Under the pieces are notes generated by a model, which was not told the DNA's origin, did not search any database, and saw only the letters and a list, made by a program, of their open reading frames with translations. A stretch of DNA of 64,000 bases from Bacteroidales bacterium (GTDB lineage: Bacteria; Bacteroidota; Bacteroidia; Bacteroidales; UBA932): positions 1 through 64,000 of the forward strand of contig JAQXHU010000009.1 in assembly GCA_029007435.1 (NCBI GenBank), given 5' to 3'. Shown in pieces: positions 31,560 to 41,187 of the stretch (the first letter of the stretch is position 1; every line of letters starts with the position of its first letter). The translations under genes and the position numbers were made by a program.

Positions 31560-32965
31560 TGCTGAACCATATACTGAACTTCTACCGGACAAGCAGGCCT
31601 TCTGAGAAGAAAGTCAGTGCGGAAAAAACCGAAAAAACATACAAGAGGCTCAGGATGAGCACATTCATCGCCGCCACACTTGGCTACAGCCTCTACTACG
31701 TCTGCAGAACCAGTCTGAATGTTGTAAAGCAGCCTATAATTGACAGCGGATTTCTGGATGCCGGACAGCTCGGAATAATAGGATCCTGCCTGCTTGCCGC
31801 ATATGCAATAGGCAAATTTGTAAACGGATTCCTTGCGGACTACTGCAATGCCCGAAGATTTATGGCCACAGGCCTCATCATTTCAGCCCTGGCCAATCTC
31901 ACAATGGGAATATTGGGCGTATGGAGCGGCTACGCCGGCATCACCGGTATGACGATATTCATAGTGCTCGCTATTGTCTGGGCTCTTAACGGCTGGTCTC
32001 AGTCAATGGGTGTACCGCCTGCAATCATCTCACTGTCAAGATGGTTTCCTCTGTCTGAAAGGGGTTCATATTATGGATTTTTCAGCGCAAGCCACAATTT
32101 TGGAGAAGGGCTGTCCTATCTGTGCGTCGGACTCATAGTAACCGTGGCCGGATGGCAGTGGGGATTCTTCGGATCGGCTCTTGCAGGAGCTCTCGGAGTG
32201 GCCACAATACTGTTGTTTCTCCACGACACACCTGAAAGTGAAGGGCTTCCTTCAATCGAGGTGCTTTCAGGAGAGAGACAGAATGAGGCCAAATCAGAAG
32301 ATACTGCCGATGCTTCCGAAGTCAGGAGAATACAGAAAGCTGTGCTCCGGAGCCCGGGAGTATGGATTCTTGCCGCAGCCAGCGCCTTTATGTACATCAG
32401 CAGGTACGCCGTAAACGGATGGGGCGTGCTCTTCCTCCAGAAAATCAAAGGATTCGACCTTGCCACAGCCACAGTGCTGCTCTCCGTCAATGCCTGGTGC
32501 GGAGTGGTTGGAACAGTGGTCTCGGGATGGTTCTCGGACAAGCTTTTCCACGGTGACAGAAAAATACCGGCCCTGATATTCGGAGTGCTGAACACAATAG
32601 CCCTTGTAATCTTCCTTTACGGAGGCAATGGTCTGTTCATCAACATCTTGGCTATGATTCTCTTCGGCATCGCGATTGGCGTGCTGATATGCTTCCTCGG
32701 AGGCCTTATGGCTGTTGATTTAGTGCCAAGGAAGGCCAGTGGAGCTGCTCTCGGAATAGTCGGAATAGCAAGTTATGCAGCGGCAGCCCTCCAGGACATC
32801 ATCAGCGGACAGCTGATTGACAAGAACATCACCGAACAGATGATTGACGGACAGATGGCCCAGGTCTATGATTTCGGACCAGCATCCGTGTTCTGGATAG
32901 GAGCGTCCATAATATCATTCCTGCTCCCTATTCTTAACTGGAACAGGAAACAGGAAGATATTTAA
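31559..32965 (+). CDS. MFS organophosphate:phosphate antiporter (GlpT/UhpT/UhpC-like)
   Basis: 468 residues, about 12 helices. YSLYYVCRTSLNVVKQPI near helix 1 carries the conserved Arg of the OPA family, and FVNGFLADYCNARRFMATGL is the MFS motif-A equivalent. The central loop (about 225-255) is rich in Glu and Lys. Substrate is probably a sugar phosphate or glycerol-3-phosphate taken up against phosphate. Convergent with gltB, with only 10 bases between. Confidence 0.88.
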   Translation: MLNHILNFYRTSRPSEKKVSAEKTEKTYKRLRMSTFIAATLGYSLYYVCRTSLNVVKQPIIDSGFLDAGQLGIIGSCLLAAYAIGKFVNGFLADYCNARRFMATGLIISALANLTMGILGVWSGYAGITGMTIFIVLAIVWALNGWSQSMGVPPAIISLSRWFPLSERGSYYGFFSASHNFGEGLSYLCVGLIVTVAGWQWGFFGSALAGALGVATILLFLHDTPESEGLPSIEVLSGERQNEAKSEDTADASEVRRIQKAVLRSPGVWILAAASAFMYISRYAVNGWGVLFLQKIKGFDLATATVLLSVNAWCGVVGTVVSGWFSDKLFHGDRKIPALIFGVLNTIALVIFLYGGNGLFINILAMILFGIAIGVLICFLGGLMAVDLVPRKASGAALGIVGIASYAAAALQDIISGQLIDKNITEQMIDGQMAQVYDFGPASVFWIGASIISFLLPILNWNRKQEDI

Positions 32966-32975
32966 ACTCCGATTA

Positions 32976-35900
32976 TTACTTGTTTGCAAGTTTGTATTCG
33001 ACCGGCGTGACTTTCAGGAACTGACGGGCATATAAATCCCATTCGTCAAGAATCTTGGCCGCCAACGTACTTCCGGTATAGCGGTGGTGCTTTCTGATAA
33101 GCCCCATAAGTTCCTCACGGTCACGGCTGTCCTCAAGAAGAGACAATTCGGTCATATCCATATTGCAATAATAGTCAAAGTCACCGTCAGGGTCCCAGAC
33201 ATAAGCTATGCCGCCGCTCATACCGGCGGCAAAATTACGTCCGGTGCGGCCGAGAACCACAACACGTCCTCCGGTCATATATTCACAGCCGTGATCACCA
33301 ATGCCTTCGACTACAGCTAACATTCCGCTGTTTCTCACACAGAAACGCTCGCCTACTGCACCATTGATATACATCTCGCCGGATGTTGCCCCATAGCCGA
33401 TTGTATTGCCTGCGATGATGTTCTCCTCAGCCTTGAAATCAGCGTCCGCCGGAGGTGTCACTATGATGCGCCCACCTGAAAGGCCTTTTCCCATATAATC
33501 GTTAGCATCTCCTATCAACCTGAAAGTCATACCATTGCAAAGGAACGATCCGAAACTCTGGCCAGCAGAACCAGTGAAATCCACTGTGATGGTGTCATCC
33601 GGAAGACCGATCTGCCCATACAGCCTGGTTATCTCACCGCTTATCATCGCTCCGACACTTCTGTCCGTATTCTTTATCGGGACCCCGATACTGAGTTTCA
33701 GGCCGTTCTCGATGGCAGGCCTAAGGACAGCCATCAGTTCTGTATCTTTCACATTCTCAATCCGGTGCTCCTGTGGAACAGTGAAATATCTGTCATTCTC
33801 ACGGCAGCTTTCCGGTATGTACAATACGCGGTCCAGCGAGATGTTGTCAGCCTTGGCACCGGCAGGATATGAGCGTTTCTTCAGCAGGTCGGCGCGGCCG
33901 ATAATCTCCTGCAGGCTTGTATAGCCCATCTGCGCAAGAAATTCCCTGAGCTCCATTGCGAGGAAACGGAAATATGTGACAATATCCTCAGGCTTGCCTT
34001 TGAAGCGTTTACGCAGCTCCGGATTCTGAGTGGCTATGCCGACAGGACAGGTATTCCGGTTGCAGTTTCTGCACATCACGCAGCCCTCGGCAATCATCAC
34101 GGCTGAAGCGAACCCGAATTCTTCCGCCCCAAGAAGAGCCATAAAGAGCACATCCCTGGTGCATTTGAGTCCTCCGTCCACCTGAAGCTTCACCTTGCCG
34201 CGGAGATTGTTCATAACCAGGGTCTGCTGAATCTGCGCTAGCCCGGTCTCAGCCGGACTTCCTGCATGCTTGACACTGCTTGCAGGACTTGCACCCGTGC
34301 CGCCGTCCGCTCCGCTTATCAGAATCACATCAGCCTTGGCCTTCGCCACTCCGGCGGCTATCGTTCCCACACCTGCCTCTGAAACCAGTTTCACACTGAT
34401 ACGGGCTGAAGGATTGACATTCTTGAGATCAAAAATCAGCTGGGCAAGGTCCTCTATTGAATAAATGTCGTGGTGGGGTGGTGGTGAAATCAGGGTTATT
34501 CCCGGTATTGAATGTCGGGTCCTTGCAATCAGTTCGTCCACCTTGAAGCCGGGAAGCTGGCCGCCTTCCCCGGGTTTTGCGCCCTGCGCCACCTTGATCT
34601 GGATCTCATCGGCATTGACAAGGTAATATGTATCCACGCCGAAGCGCCCTGAAGCTACCTGCTTGACCGCGCTGCGCAGACTTCCACCGTCCGGAAGAGG
34701 AACGTTCCTGGCAGGGTCCTCGCCACCTTCACCTGTATTGCTCATACCCCCGAAACTGTTCATAGCCAATGCAATAGTCTCGTGAGCCTCCTTGCTTATC
34801 GCTCCGAATGATATTGCCTCGGCCACAAAACGCTTCATAATGCTCTCTACAGGCTCAACCTGCTCGACCGGAACAGGCTTCCTGTCGCTCTCAATCTCCA
34901 TCAGGTCACGTATGTTCATCGGACGTTCCCTGTTTTCCGCCACGTCACAGAACTTCTTGAACTCCTCGTAATCCTTGTTTCTGACAGCATTCTGAAGAAG
35001 TCTGACACGCTCCGGGCTCCAGAAATGCCTCTCCCCTCCTTTCTTCCAGTTGTAGAATCCGTAGTCTTCGAGACCGTCATAAGCAGTTTCGGCATTTTCA
35101 GCCGGCCGCTCTTCATTTGAGAATGCCTTGTTGTGCGCCGCAATGACATCTCCGGCCACATTGTCAATGGTAACGCCCTCAATCTGGGATATGCCTCCGC
35201 CCATATATTTGTCCAGCAATGAAGAGCTTACGCCTAGAGATTCGAACAATGCCGCGCCCCTGTAACTCCGGATTGTCGAAATGCCCATTTTAGACAGAAT
35301 CTTGAGCATTCCTTTGTTGATGGCCGTCACATAATGCTCTTCCGCAGCCGGGTAATCAAGCTGGATTTCTTTATCCTTGACAAGCCTGTCCAGAATAGCG
35401 AAAGCCATATATGGATTCACTCCGCTGGCGCCGTAACCGGCAAGGAGTGCCACGTGCATCACTTCACACACCTCCCCGGATTCCACAATAATTGCGGTCT
35501 GCGCCCTTTTTCGGCAATGTATAAGGTGATGATGAACTGCGGAAAGGGCAAGAAGTGACGGGATTGGAGCTTTCTCCGCATCTACCGCTTTATCACTGAT
35601 AATCAAATAATTATATCCAGCATCAACGGCCTTTGCGGCGTCTTTGCAAAGTTTGGTTATAGCATTTTCCATAGCCTCTGTGCCACCTGACGCCTCGAAA
35701 AGCATCGGAAGAGTTATGGTCTTGAATCCCTTGTAGCGGAGATTTCTCAAGGTCTCCATCTCGCCGTTGGTCAGAATCGGGGAAGTCAGCTTGACCACCT
35801 TGCAAAGTTCAGGAGACGGCTTGAGAATATTGCCCTTGACAGCTCCGATATAACTGGAAAGTGACATCACGGTCGATTCCCTGATCGGATCAATAGGAGG

Positions 35901-37466
35901 ATTGGTCACCTGGGCGAATTTCTGCCTGAAATAGTTGAAGAAACGCTGAGGTTTCTCGGACAGCACGGCAAGAGGAGTGTCGTCGCCCATCGCATAAAGC
36001 GGTTCAGCACTGTTGACCGCCATCGGGACAATCAGTTTGGAGATGTCCTCACGTCCGTAGCCGAATGTATGCAGCAGTTTGTCGTAATCTTTCACATCAT
36101 GCTCGACTTTTCTGCCGCTCTTGATGTTGCCAAGGATAATCCTTCCGCGGTTGAGCCATTCTGTATAAGGGCGTTCCGCAGCGAGCTCATCCTTGATGGT
36201 ATCATTGTCGATAATCTTCCCTCTCTTCGTGTCCACCATAAGAATCTTGCCGGGATACAGCCTTCCCTTTTTGGCAATCTCAGATGCCGGAATATCACAG
36301 ACACCTGTCTCTGAAGCCATTACAAGAAGACCTGTCTTGGTGATGAAATAGCGGCAAGGCCTGAGTCCGTTTCTGTCAAGCATTCCACCTGCATACCTTC
36401 CATCCGAGAACAGAAGTGTGGCAGGTCCGTCCCAAGGCTCCATAAAAATGGAATGATACTCATAGAAACTCTTCAGATCCTGACCGAGAGGGTTGCCCTC
36501 ACGGTAACTCTCGGGAACAAGCATCGAAAGTGCGTGAGGCAGCTCCATTCCTGCCCTCACAAAGAATTCGAGCACATTGTCAAATGATGCGCTGTCACTC
36601 ATCCCGGGCTGTATGATAGGGCTGACATTCTCGCTGATGCTTCCTAAATTGTCAGCCTTGAGAACCGACTCCCTTGTCTTTATCCACAGTCTGTTTCCCC
36701 TGATTGTGTTTATCTCTCCGTTATGTCCGAGCATCCTGAACGGCTGGGCAAGAGACCAGGTAGGGAACGTGTTGGTGGAGAAACGGGAATGCACAAGAGC
36801 GATTGCACTGGTGAAATAAGGATTGACAAGGTCCGGAAAATACTCCCTCAGTTGCAATGTGGAAAGCATTCCCTTATACACTATCGTAGTTGTCGAAAGG
36901 CTTGCTATATAGCAGCTGACTTTGTCCGTTATAGACGAATCCAGGACTTTGCGCTCTATTGATTTGCGGACAAGGTAGAGTTTGTCTTCCAGTTCCTTGC
37001 GGTCATCGCAGCCGGTAATGAAAATTTGCCGGATTTCGGGTTCAGATGCAAGGGCGTCTTTTCCGAGAATCGAGCTGTTCACAGGAACCTGGCGGGTGTG
37101 CATAATGGTGAGATTATGCGCTTCCACACTTTCCGCTATGATTTCGGTGAATCTTCCATTGTCTCTCGGATTCTTAGGCAGGAATACCATACCGACACCA
37201 TACCTGCCTTTCTCAGGCACGGGGATACCGTTGAGCAGAATGAACTCGTGAGGTATCTGCACCATAATTCCAGCGCCATCGCCAGTCTTTAGATCTCCGC
37301 CCTCAGCGCCCCTGTGCGCCATATTCTCCAGAACTGTCAGTCCCTTCTCGATAATGTCGTGGTACTTGCTTCCGTTAATGTTCACAACAAGCCCGACGCC
37401 ACAGGCATCGTGCTCATATTCAGGACTATAAAGGCTTTTATTCTGTTCGTTCAATAGTTCGTTCAT
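32976..37466 (-). CDS. gltB: Glutamate synthase large subunit
   Basis: 1496 residues, full length. The N-terminal glutaminase nucleophile is Cys22 in HDACGVGLV after a short propeptide, the FMN-binding synthase domain lies about 800-1190 with PGEGGQLPGFKV and GADGGTGASP, the 3Fe-4S cysteines are in CVMCRNCNRNTCP (about 1128-1140), and the C-terminal GXGXG beta-helix follows (GAVGERFCVRNSGMLAVVEG). It makes two glutamates from glutamine and 2-oxoglutarate. gltD, the small subunit usually beside it, is absent in this window, so the partner must be elsewhere or the enzyme uses ferredoxin. Thirty bases after the secreted unknown. Confidence 0.97.
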   Translation of the reverse strand: MNELLNEQNKSLYSPEYEHDACGVGLVVNINGSKYHDIIEKGLTVLENMAHRGAEGGDLKTGDGAGIMVQIPHEFILLNGIPVPEKGRYGVGMVFLPKNPRDNGRFTEIIAESVEAHNLTIMHTRQVPVNSSILGKDALASEPEIRQIFITGCDDRKELEDKLYLVRKSIERKVLDSSITDKVSCYIASLSTTTIVYKGMLSTLQLREYFPDLVNPYFTSAIALVHSRFSTNTFPTWSLAQPFRMLGHNGEINTIRGNRLWIKTRESVLKADNLGSISENVSPIIQPGMSDSASFDNVLEFFVRAGMELPHALSMLVPESYREGNPLGQDLKSFYEYHSIFMEPWDGPATLLFSDGRYAGGMLDRNGLRPCRYFITKTGLLVMASETGVCDIPASEIAKKGRLYPGKILMVDTKRGKIIDNDTIKDELAAERPYTEWLNRGRIILGNIKSGRKVEHDVKDYDKLLHTFGYGREDISKLIVPMAVNSAEPLYAMGDDTPLAVLSEKPQRFFNYFRQKFAQVTNPPIDPIRESTVMSLSSYIGAVKGNILKPSPELCKVVKLTSPILTNGEMETLRNLRYKGFKTITLPMLFEASGGTEAMENAITKLCKDAAKAVDAGYNYLIISDKAVDAEKAPIPSLLALSAVHHHLIHCRKRAQTAIIVESGEVCEVMHVALLAGYGASGVNPYMAFAILDRLVKDKEIQLDYPAAEEHYVTAINKGMLKILSKMGISTIRSYRGAALFESLGVSSSLLDKYMGGGISQIEGVTIDNVAGDVIAAHNKAFSNEERPAENAETAYDGLEDYGFYNWKKGGERHFWSPERVRLLQNAVRNKDYEEFKKFCDVAENRERPMNIRDLMEIESDRKPVPVEQVEPVESIMKRFVAEAISFGAISKEAHETIALAMNSFGGMSNTGEGGEDPARNVPLPDGGSLRSAVKQVASGRFGVDTYYLVNADEIQIKVAQGAKPGEGGQLPGFKVDELIARTRHSIPGITLISPPPHHDIYSIEDLAQLIFDLKNVNPSARISVKLVSEAGVGTIAAGVAKAKADVILISGADGGTGASPASSVKHAGSPAETGLAQIQQTLVMNNLRGKVKLQVDGGLKCTRDVLFMALLGAEEFGFASAVMIAEGCVMCRNCNRNTCPVGIATQNPELRKRFKGKPEDIVTYFRFLAMELREFLAQMGYTSLQEIIGRADLLKKRSYPAGAKADNISLDRVLYIPESCRENDRYFTVPQEHRIENVKDTELMAVLRPAIENGLKLSIGVPIKNTDRSVGAMISGEITRLYGQIGLPDDTITVDFTGSAGQSFGSFLCNGMTFRLIGDANDYMGKGLSGGRIIVTPPADADFKAEENIIAGNTIGYGATSGEMYINGAVGERFCVRNSGMLAVVEGIGDHGCEYMTGGRVVVLGRTGRNFAAGMSGGIAYVWDPDGDFDYYCNMDMTELSLLEDSRDREELMGLIRKHHRYTGSTLAAKILDEWDLYARQFLKVTPVEYKLANK

Positions 37467-37496
37467 CTGGTTTTGATTTAATAGTATCTATTGTTG

Positions 37497-38174
37497 TTAT
37501 TCTGATTTTCCAGTGAATTTCTCTTTGACAGCCTGTGCTCCGTCTGTGATTCCCTCTTTCACTTTCTTCTTCGCCTGGTAAAATTTGGTAGGATTGATTT
37601 CAGCAATTGTCCTGTAGAAAGCACGGGCCCAGTAATTGCGAAGGCCGATTCCTCCGGATTTGCCTTTGAGCGGCCATACATCAAGCACTTCCATTGTCTT
37701 GTTGTCAAAGAAAACGTAATAGAATGTGCCATAATCAGTCGCCTTGTTCAGTTCACCGGCCGCGATGAAAAGCCCAAGTCCGTCAGCCGGCTCAATGTCG
37801 AGATCCTGAAGTTCATAGACCAGGTCCTCCTCAGATAACGGTTCAGGCACTTTCGTTGTCTTGAGCTCGGTGGCGTCAATTGTCTCCGCGCTCTTCAGGG
37901 CGTAATCTATATTGACATAGTCTATCTTCATTTTAAGGCGGGTGGCGAGAGGATCCACATATTTGTCAGCTTCGGAGACGAAAAGTTCGTTGATTCCGCT
38001 GAAAGCATTGATAAACTCACCTGCGGTCTCATCCGCAAGCACAACCTGCACAGGCGCGAAATCAATTCCGTAGAATCTCACACTTTTGTAGCTGTCAAGA
38101 GACTTTGCTTCCTGCGCTCCTGCGCAGATACTGAATCCAGCCGCAATGGCTGCCATCATAAGAATGCGTTTCAT
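37497..38174 (-). CDS. Secreted protein of unknown function
   Basis: 225 residues with a clear signal peptide cleaved near SICAGAQ. Not recognised as a defined family. The mature N-terminus SVRFYGIDFAPVQVVLADE and the FINAFSGINELFVSEADKY block look like a small globular periplasmic or surface protein; the C-terminus is a lysine-rich amphipathic tail (ITDGAQAVKEKFTGKSE). It lies 11 bases after the PaaK-like gene and 30 before gltB, in the same direction. Its position suggests a role in the same lipid-related run, but nothing in the sequence shows it. Not LolA by eye. Confidence 0.6.
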   Translation of the reverse strand: MKRILMMAAIAAGFSICAGAQEAKSLDSYKSVRFYGIDFAPVQVVLADETAGEFINAFSGINELFVSEADKYVDPLATRLKMKIDYVNIDYALKSAETIDATELKTTKVPEPLSEEDLVYELQDLDIEPADGLGLFIAAGELNKATDYGTFYYVFFDNKTMEVLDVWPLKGKSGGIGLRNYWARAFYRTIAEINPTKFYQAKKKVKEGITDGAQAVKEKFTGKSE

Positions 38175-38185
38175 AGTATGTATTT

Positions 38186-39487
38186 TTATCTTTTGTCAAT
38201 GAATTTGACCGGTTTGCGGCTCATCGGAGGATAAAGCAGCGTGGCCACTTCTTCAGGTGAGGCGAATTTCACAGACGGGGCGACCCGGACCTTGGCCCTG
38301 AATATATCCTTTATTTCCTTCTCGAACCGGTCTGACGGAGAATTTGTTCCGACATATACCAGCACGTCATCCGTTCCGAGTCCGCTCGTAAACACCTCAA
38401 CAACATAGTTCTTCACCTCCGGAATATTGTCAAGGATATCAAACAGGGCAGGCGGATATAGTGTCGTGCCCTTGAATTTTATCATCTGGCGTTTTCGACC
38501 GACCACAGAGCCCACCCTGACAGTGTTTCTTCCGCATCTGCAAGGCTCGTCATAATGATAAACGACGTCTCCTGTTTTGAATCGCAGGAGCGGCATTCCG
38601 GTCACTCCCAGCGTCGTCACTGTCACTTCACCCGGCTCGCCTTCAGAGACAGGGTTGTCATTGTCATCCAGGAACTCCACAATCAACAGTTCAGGCTGGA
38701 GGTGTCCCCCGTTGAAATACTGGCAGTCGGTGAATGAATGCTGCATCTCTGTCGATGCATAGGTCGTATACAGCTGAAGCTCTGGCCATCTTTCATTTAT
38801 GATGGAGCCGAGCGTATTCAGTTCAAAAGTTCTCGGATCACGCAGGGCCTCTCCTATGCAGACACATTTGCGGAGAGATGACTTCCTGTAGTCTATGCCG
38901 TGCTCGACAGCGAAATCTATCAGTTTTATCAAAAAAGAAGGTACGGCCATTCCCACAGTAGGATGAATACGGTTTATCGTATCCCACTGCAGTTCAGGAA
39001 TTCCGTTGCCCACTCTAACCGAACCCATACCTAATTTCCTCGCTCCGAGAAAATATGCAAGCCCGGCCATAAACCTCCGGTCTATCGTTACCATAAGTTG
39101 AAGGATATCTTCCTTCACACAACCGGCCGTGGAGAATGACAGGAATTCATTATAGGCAAGATGCTCCAGATCGGATTCTGTTTCCGCGAATGTCACCGGC
39201 TCTCCGAGAGTGCCTGAAGTAGTAGGATAATCGACAATCTCCGAATGTGGCACACAGAGAAAATCCTCATTGCGTGTCTGCAGATCCGGCTTAGTCGTCA
39301 CAGGGATTTGGCGCAGGTCTTCCAGCGTCCTGATTTTAGAGATATCTATCTTGTTGTCCCTGAATAATGAACTGTAGAATGGAGACTTGGCCGCAAGATA
39401 CTCCAATGCCCCTGCCAGTCGTATTTCCTGATATCTCTTGATTTCATCTTTGGAAAGAAACTGAATATTCTGATTTGTCTCCATCAT
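38186..39487 (-). CDS. Phenylacetate-CoA ligase-like adenylating enzyme (PaaK family)
   Basis: 433 residues. PaaK-type P-loop YPTTSGTLGEPVTF (about 81-94), the YASTEMQHSF motif (A5-like), and GDVVYHYDEPCRC with C-terminal GRKRQMIKFKG containing the catalytic-type lysines. It would activate an aromatic or fatty acid as an acyl-adenylate/thioester. Unlike catabolic PaaK it is surrounded by lipid-tailoring and export genes rather than phenylacetate genes, so use in biosynthesis is more likely. ATG at 39487 or the next codon. Confidence 0.82.
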   Translation of the reverse strand: MMETNQNIQFLSKDEIKRYQEIRLAGALEYLAAKSPFYSSLFRDNKIDISKIRTLEDLRQIPVTTKPDLQTRNEDFLCVPHSEIVDYPTTSGTLGEPVTFAETESDLEHLAYNEFLSFSTAGCVKEDILQLMVTIDRRFMAGLAYFLGARKLGMGSVRVGNGIPELQWDTINRIHPTVGMAVPSFLIKLIDFAVEHGIDYRKSSLRKCVCIGEALRDPRTFELNTLGSIINERWPELQLYTTYASTEMQHSFTDCQYFNGGHLQPELLIVEFLDDNDNPVSEGEPGEVTVTTLGVTGMPLLRFKTGDVVYHYDEPCRCGRNTVRVGSVVGRKRQMIKFKGTTLYPPALFDILDNIPEVKNYVVEVFTSGLGTDDVLVYVGTNSPSDRFEKEIKDIFRAKVRVAPSVKFASPEEVATLLYPPMSRKPVKFIDKR

Positions 39488-39520
39488 TAAATTCGTCTAA
39501 TGTCCTCCCGGCAGAATTTA

Positions 39521-41185
39521 TCACCGCTCCGCACGGGACAGTTTTTCCTCAATTGCGAGCTTTTCCTGCCTTTTCATCTCGAAAGATAATGATTTTTTCC
39601 ATAGTTCACAAGCGGAATTGTCATCGCCGATTGCGGAAAAATAATCACCAGCAATATTGTACGCATTGAAATACAATGGGTTAAGCGAAATAAAACGATT
39701 GAGCGAATCTATCGGAACTTTCCTACGGTCAGCGGTCGCCCGGTGGATGTACTGCGACAATTTTCTGAACTCCATCACTTTAACGTAATCCTCCGTCATC
39801 AGGAACTCATCCGCCGGAATGCTGTTCTCCGATGAAAGAACCGGAATGCCTGCCTGAATGTAATCATCAAGGTCGAAACACACATACTCCCCGCACTGCC
39901 ACGGACCTGCCGAGACCCAAAGTTGTCTCTCCGATGGTTTGAAAATCACCGAATGCATTGCGAGCAGCTGATTTACTGCAAGTTCATTGCAATACCCCAA
40001 AGACTTGCCACCCAAACCCTTCTTGTCTCTCAGCACAGCTGCTGCAGATTCAGGATTCAGACGTCCTGCCGAGTCGAGAAGTTCCTCAACCCTTCTCCAG
40101 CGCTCTCCTGAATCCGACATCTCAAGGTTTGCCAAATTCTCGCGTCTTTCGGAGAAAAGTTCAGACTGATAATGATTTGTACAAATCAGCCGGTGGATGG
40201 AACTGTCTTTCGCCGAAGGGTCAAAGAGAGAGATCTCGGATGGCGTTTTCTCTATCACGACAGCCTTCCCGTCTTCCACAGATGAAATAAGGAGGGACTC
40301 GGACACGAAAGTCTTCCGGAATGATGCTATTGTCATCGCCTCTTCAATATTGGAAGCATACTGCAATATTTCCCTGGACAGAATGGAAACAGGTGTCGCC
40401 GACATTTTCGGAGTTTCAAGCTTAGAGGCATTGATAGAGACCGTCAGTCCACATTCGTTCATTCCTGACAGCACACCGGTCATACCGGGCCAGGTGACAG
40501 ATATGAAAGCATATCCTGAATCCGGTCTCTCGACAAGCACCATATTCCGGCCCGCGAACTCATCACCCATATAGAAATCGAAATTCCGCCCCACAAGCAG
40601 CTCTCCATCAGCGCTTTCATCTCCCCAGACCGCGAATGATGTGCAGCCGACCAGCATATAGTCCTGCATCACGTGACCGATGTCGTGAGCGGAATGATAC
40701 TGCATCTGACGCTCATAAGGAGTGCCGTACGCATCATATTTATGAGTGCAGTATTCCGACATAGCCCGGATTTCTTCCCTGAACTCATCAGCGACATTTT
40801 CTCCGAGCCTGCGGTTGAAAATGTATATGAAATACATAAGGAAACGCCTGTAGGCTTCTGCAGGAACAATCTCATACAGTTTATCGACAAAAGCCTTTTC
40901 CTGCGCTTCAAGCAGATCAGGAATCAGTTTACCCATCGCCTCTCCCCTTTCGGAAGCATTCCCGGCAACTCTGATTTCCAGAAGTCCTGACGGATTGATT
41001 CTGAAATAATTGTCATTCAATATACGGAGACTGTCCATCACAACAGCTTTTCCCGGAGCCGGAGTGAAAGAAGGTTCTTTCAGGTCAACAGTGGAATGCA
41101 TCACCAGACAGAATATGGCAATTACGCCAACCAGTGATACAATGGAGCCCGCCAACCATTTGAATATTTTCAGAAGAGTGTTCAT
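39521..41185 (-). CDS. C45 family autoproteolytic acyltransferase/hydrolase (Ntn fold)
   Basis: 554 residues. One N-terminal membrane segment (about 11-31), then a domain with MLVGCTSFAVWGD, where Cys181 is the expected autoprocessing nucleophile, followed by GELLVGRNFDFYMG, the diagnostic 'G..l.gRNfDf' motif of peptidase family C45 (penicillin acyl-transferase relatives). C-terminal tetratricopeptide-like helices (about 480-550: NAYNIAGDYFSAIGDDNSACELWKK). It probably hydrolyses or transfers an acyl group on the outer face of the inner membrane. Two bases from the MMPL fusion gene, so certainly co-transcribed. Confidence 0.82.
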   Translation of the reverse strand: MNTLLKIFKWLAGSIVSLVGVIAIFCLVMHSTVDLKEPSFTPAPGKAVVMDSLRILNDNYFRINPSGLLEIRVAGNASERGEAMGKLIPDLLEAQEKAFVDKLYEIVPAEAYRRFLMYFIYIFNRRLGENVADEFREEIRAMSEYCTHKYDAYGTPYERQMQYHSAHDIGHVMQDYMLVGCTSFAVWGDESADGELLVGRNFDFYMGDEFAGRNMVLVERPDSGYAFISVTWPGMTGVLSGMNECGLTVSINASKLETPKMSATPVSILSREILQYASNIEEAMTIASFRKTFVSESLLISSVEDGKAVVIEKTPSEISLFDPSAKDSSIHRLICTNHYQSELFSERRENLANLEMSDSGERWRRVEELLDSAGRLNPESAAAVLRDKKGLGGKSLGYCNELAVNQLLAMHSVIFKPSERQLWVSAGPWQCGEYVCFDLDDYIQAGIPVLSSENSIPADEFLMTEDYVKVMEFRKLSQYIHRATADRRKVPIDSLNRFISLNPLYFNAYNIAGDYFSAIGDDNSACELWKKSLSFEMKRQEKLAIEEKLSRAER

Positions 41186-41187
41186 AT

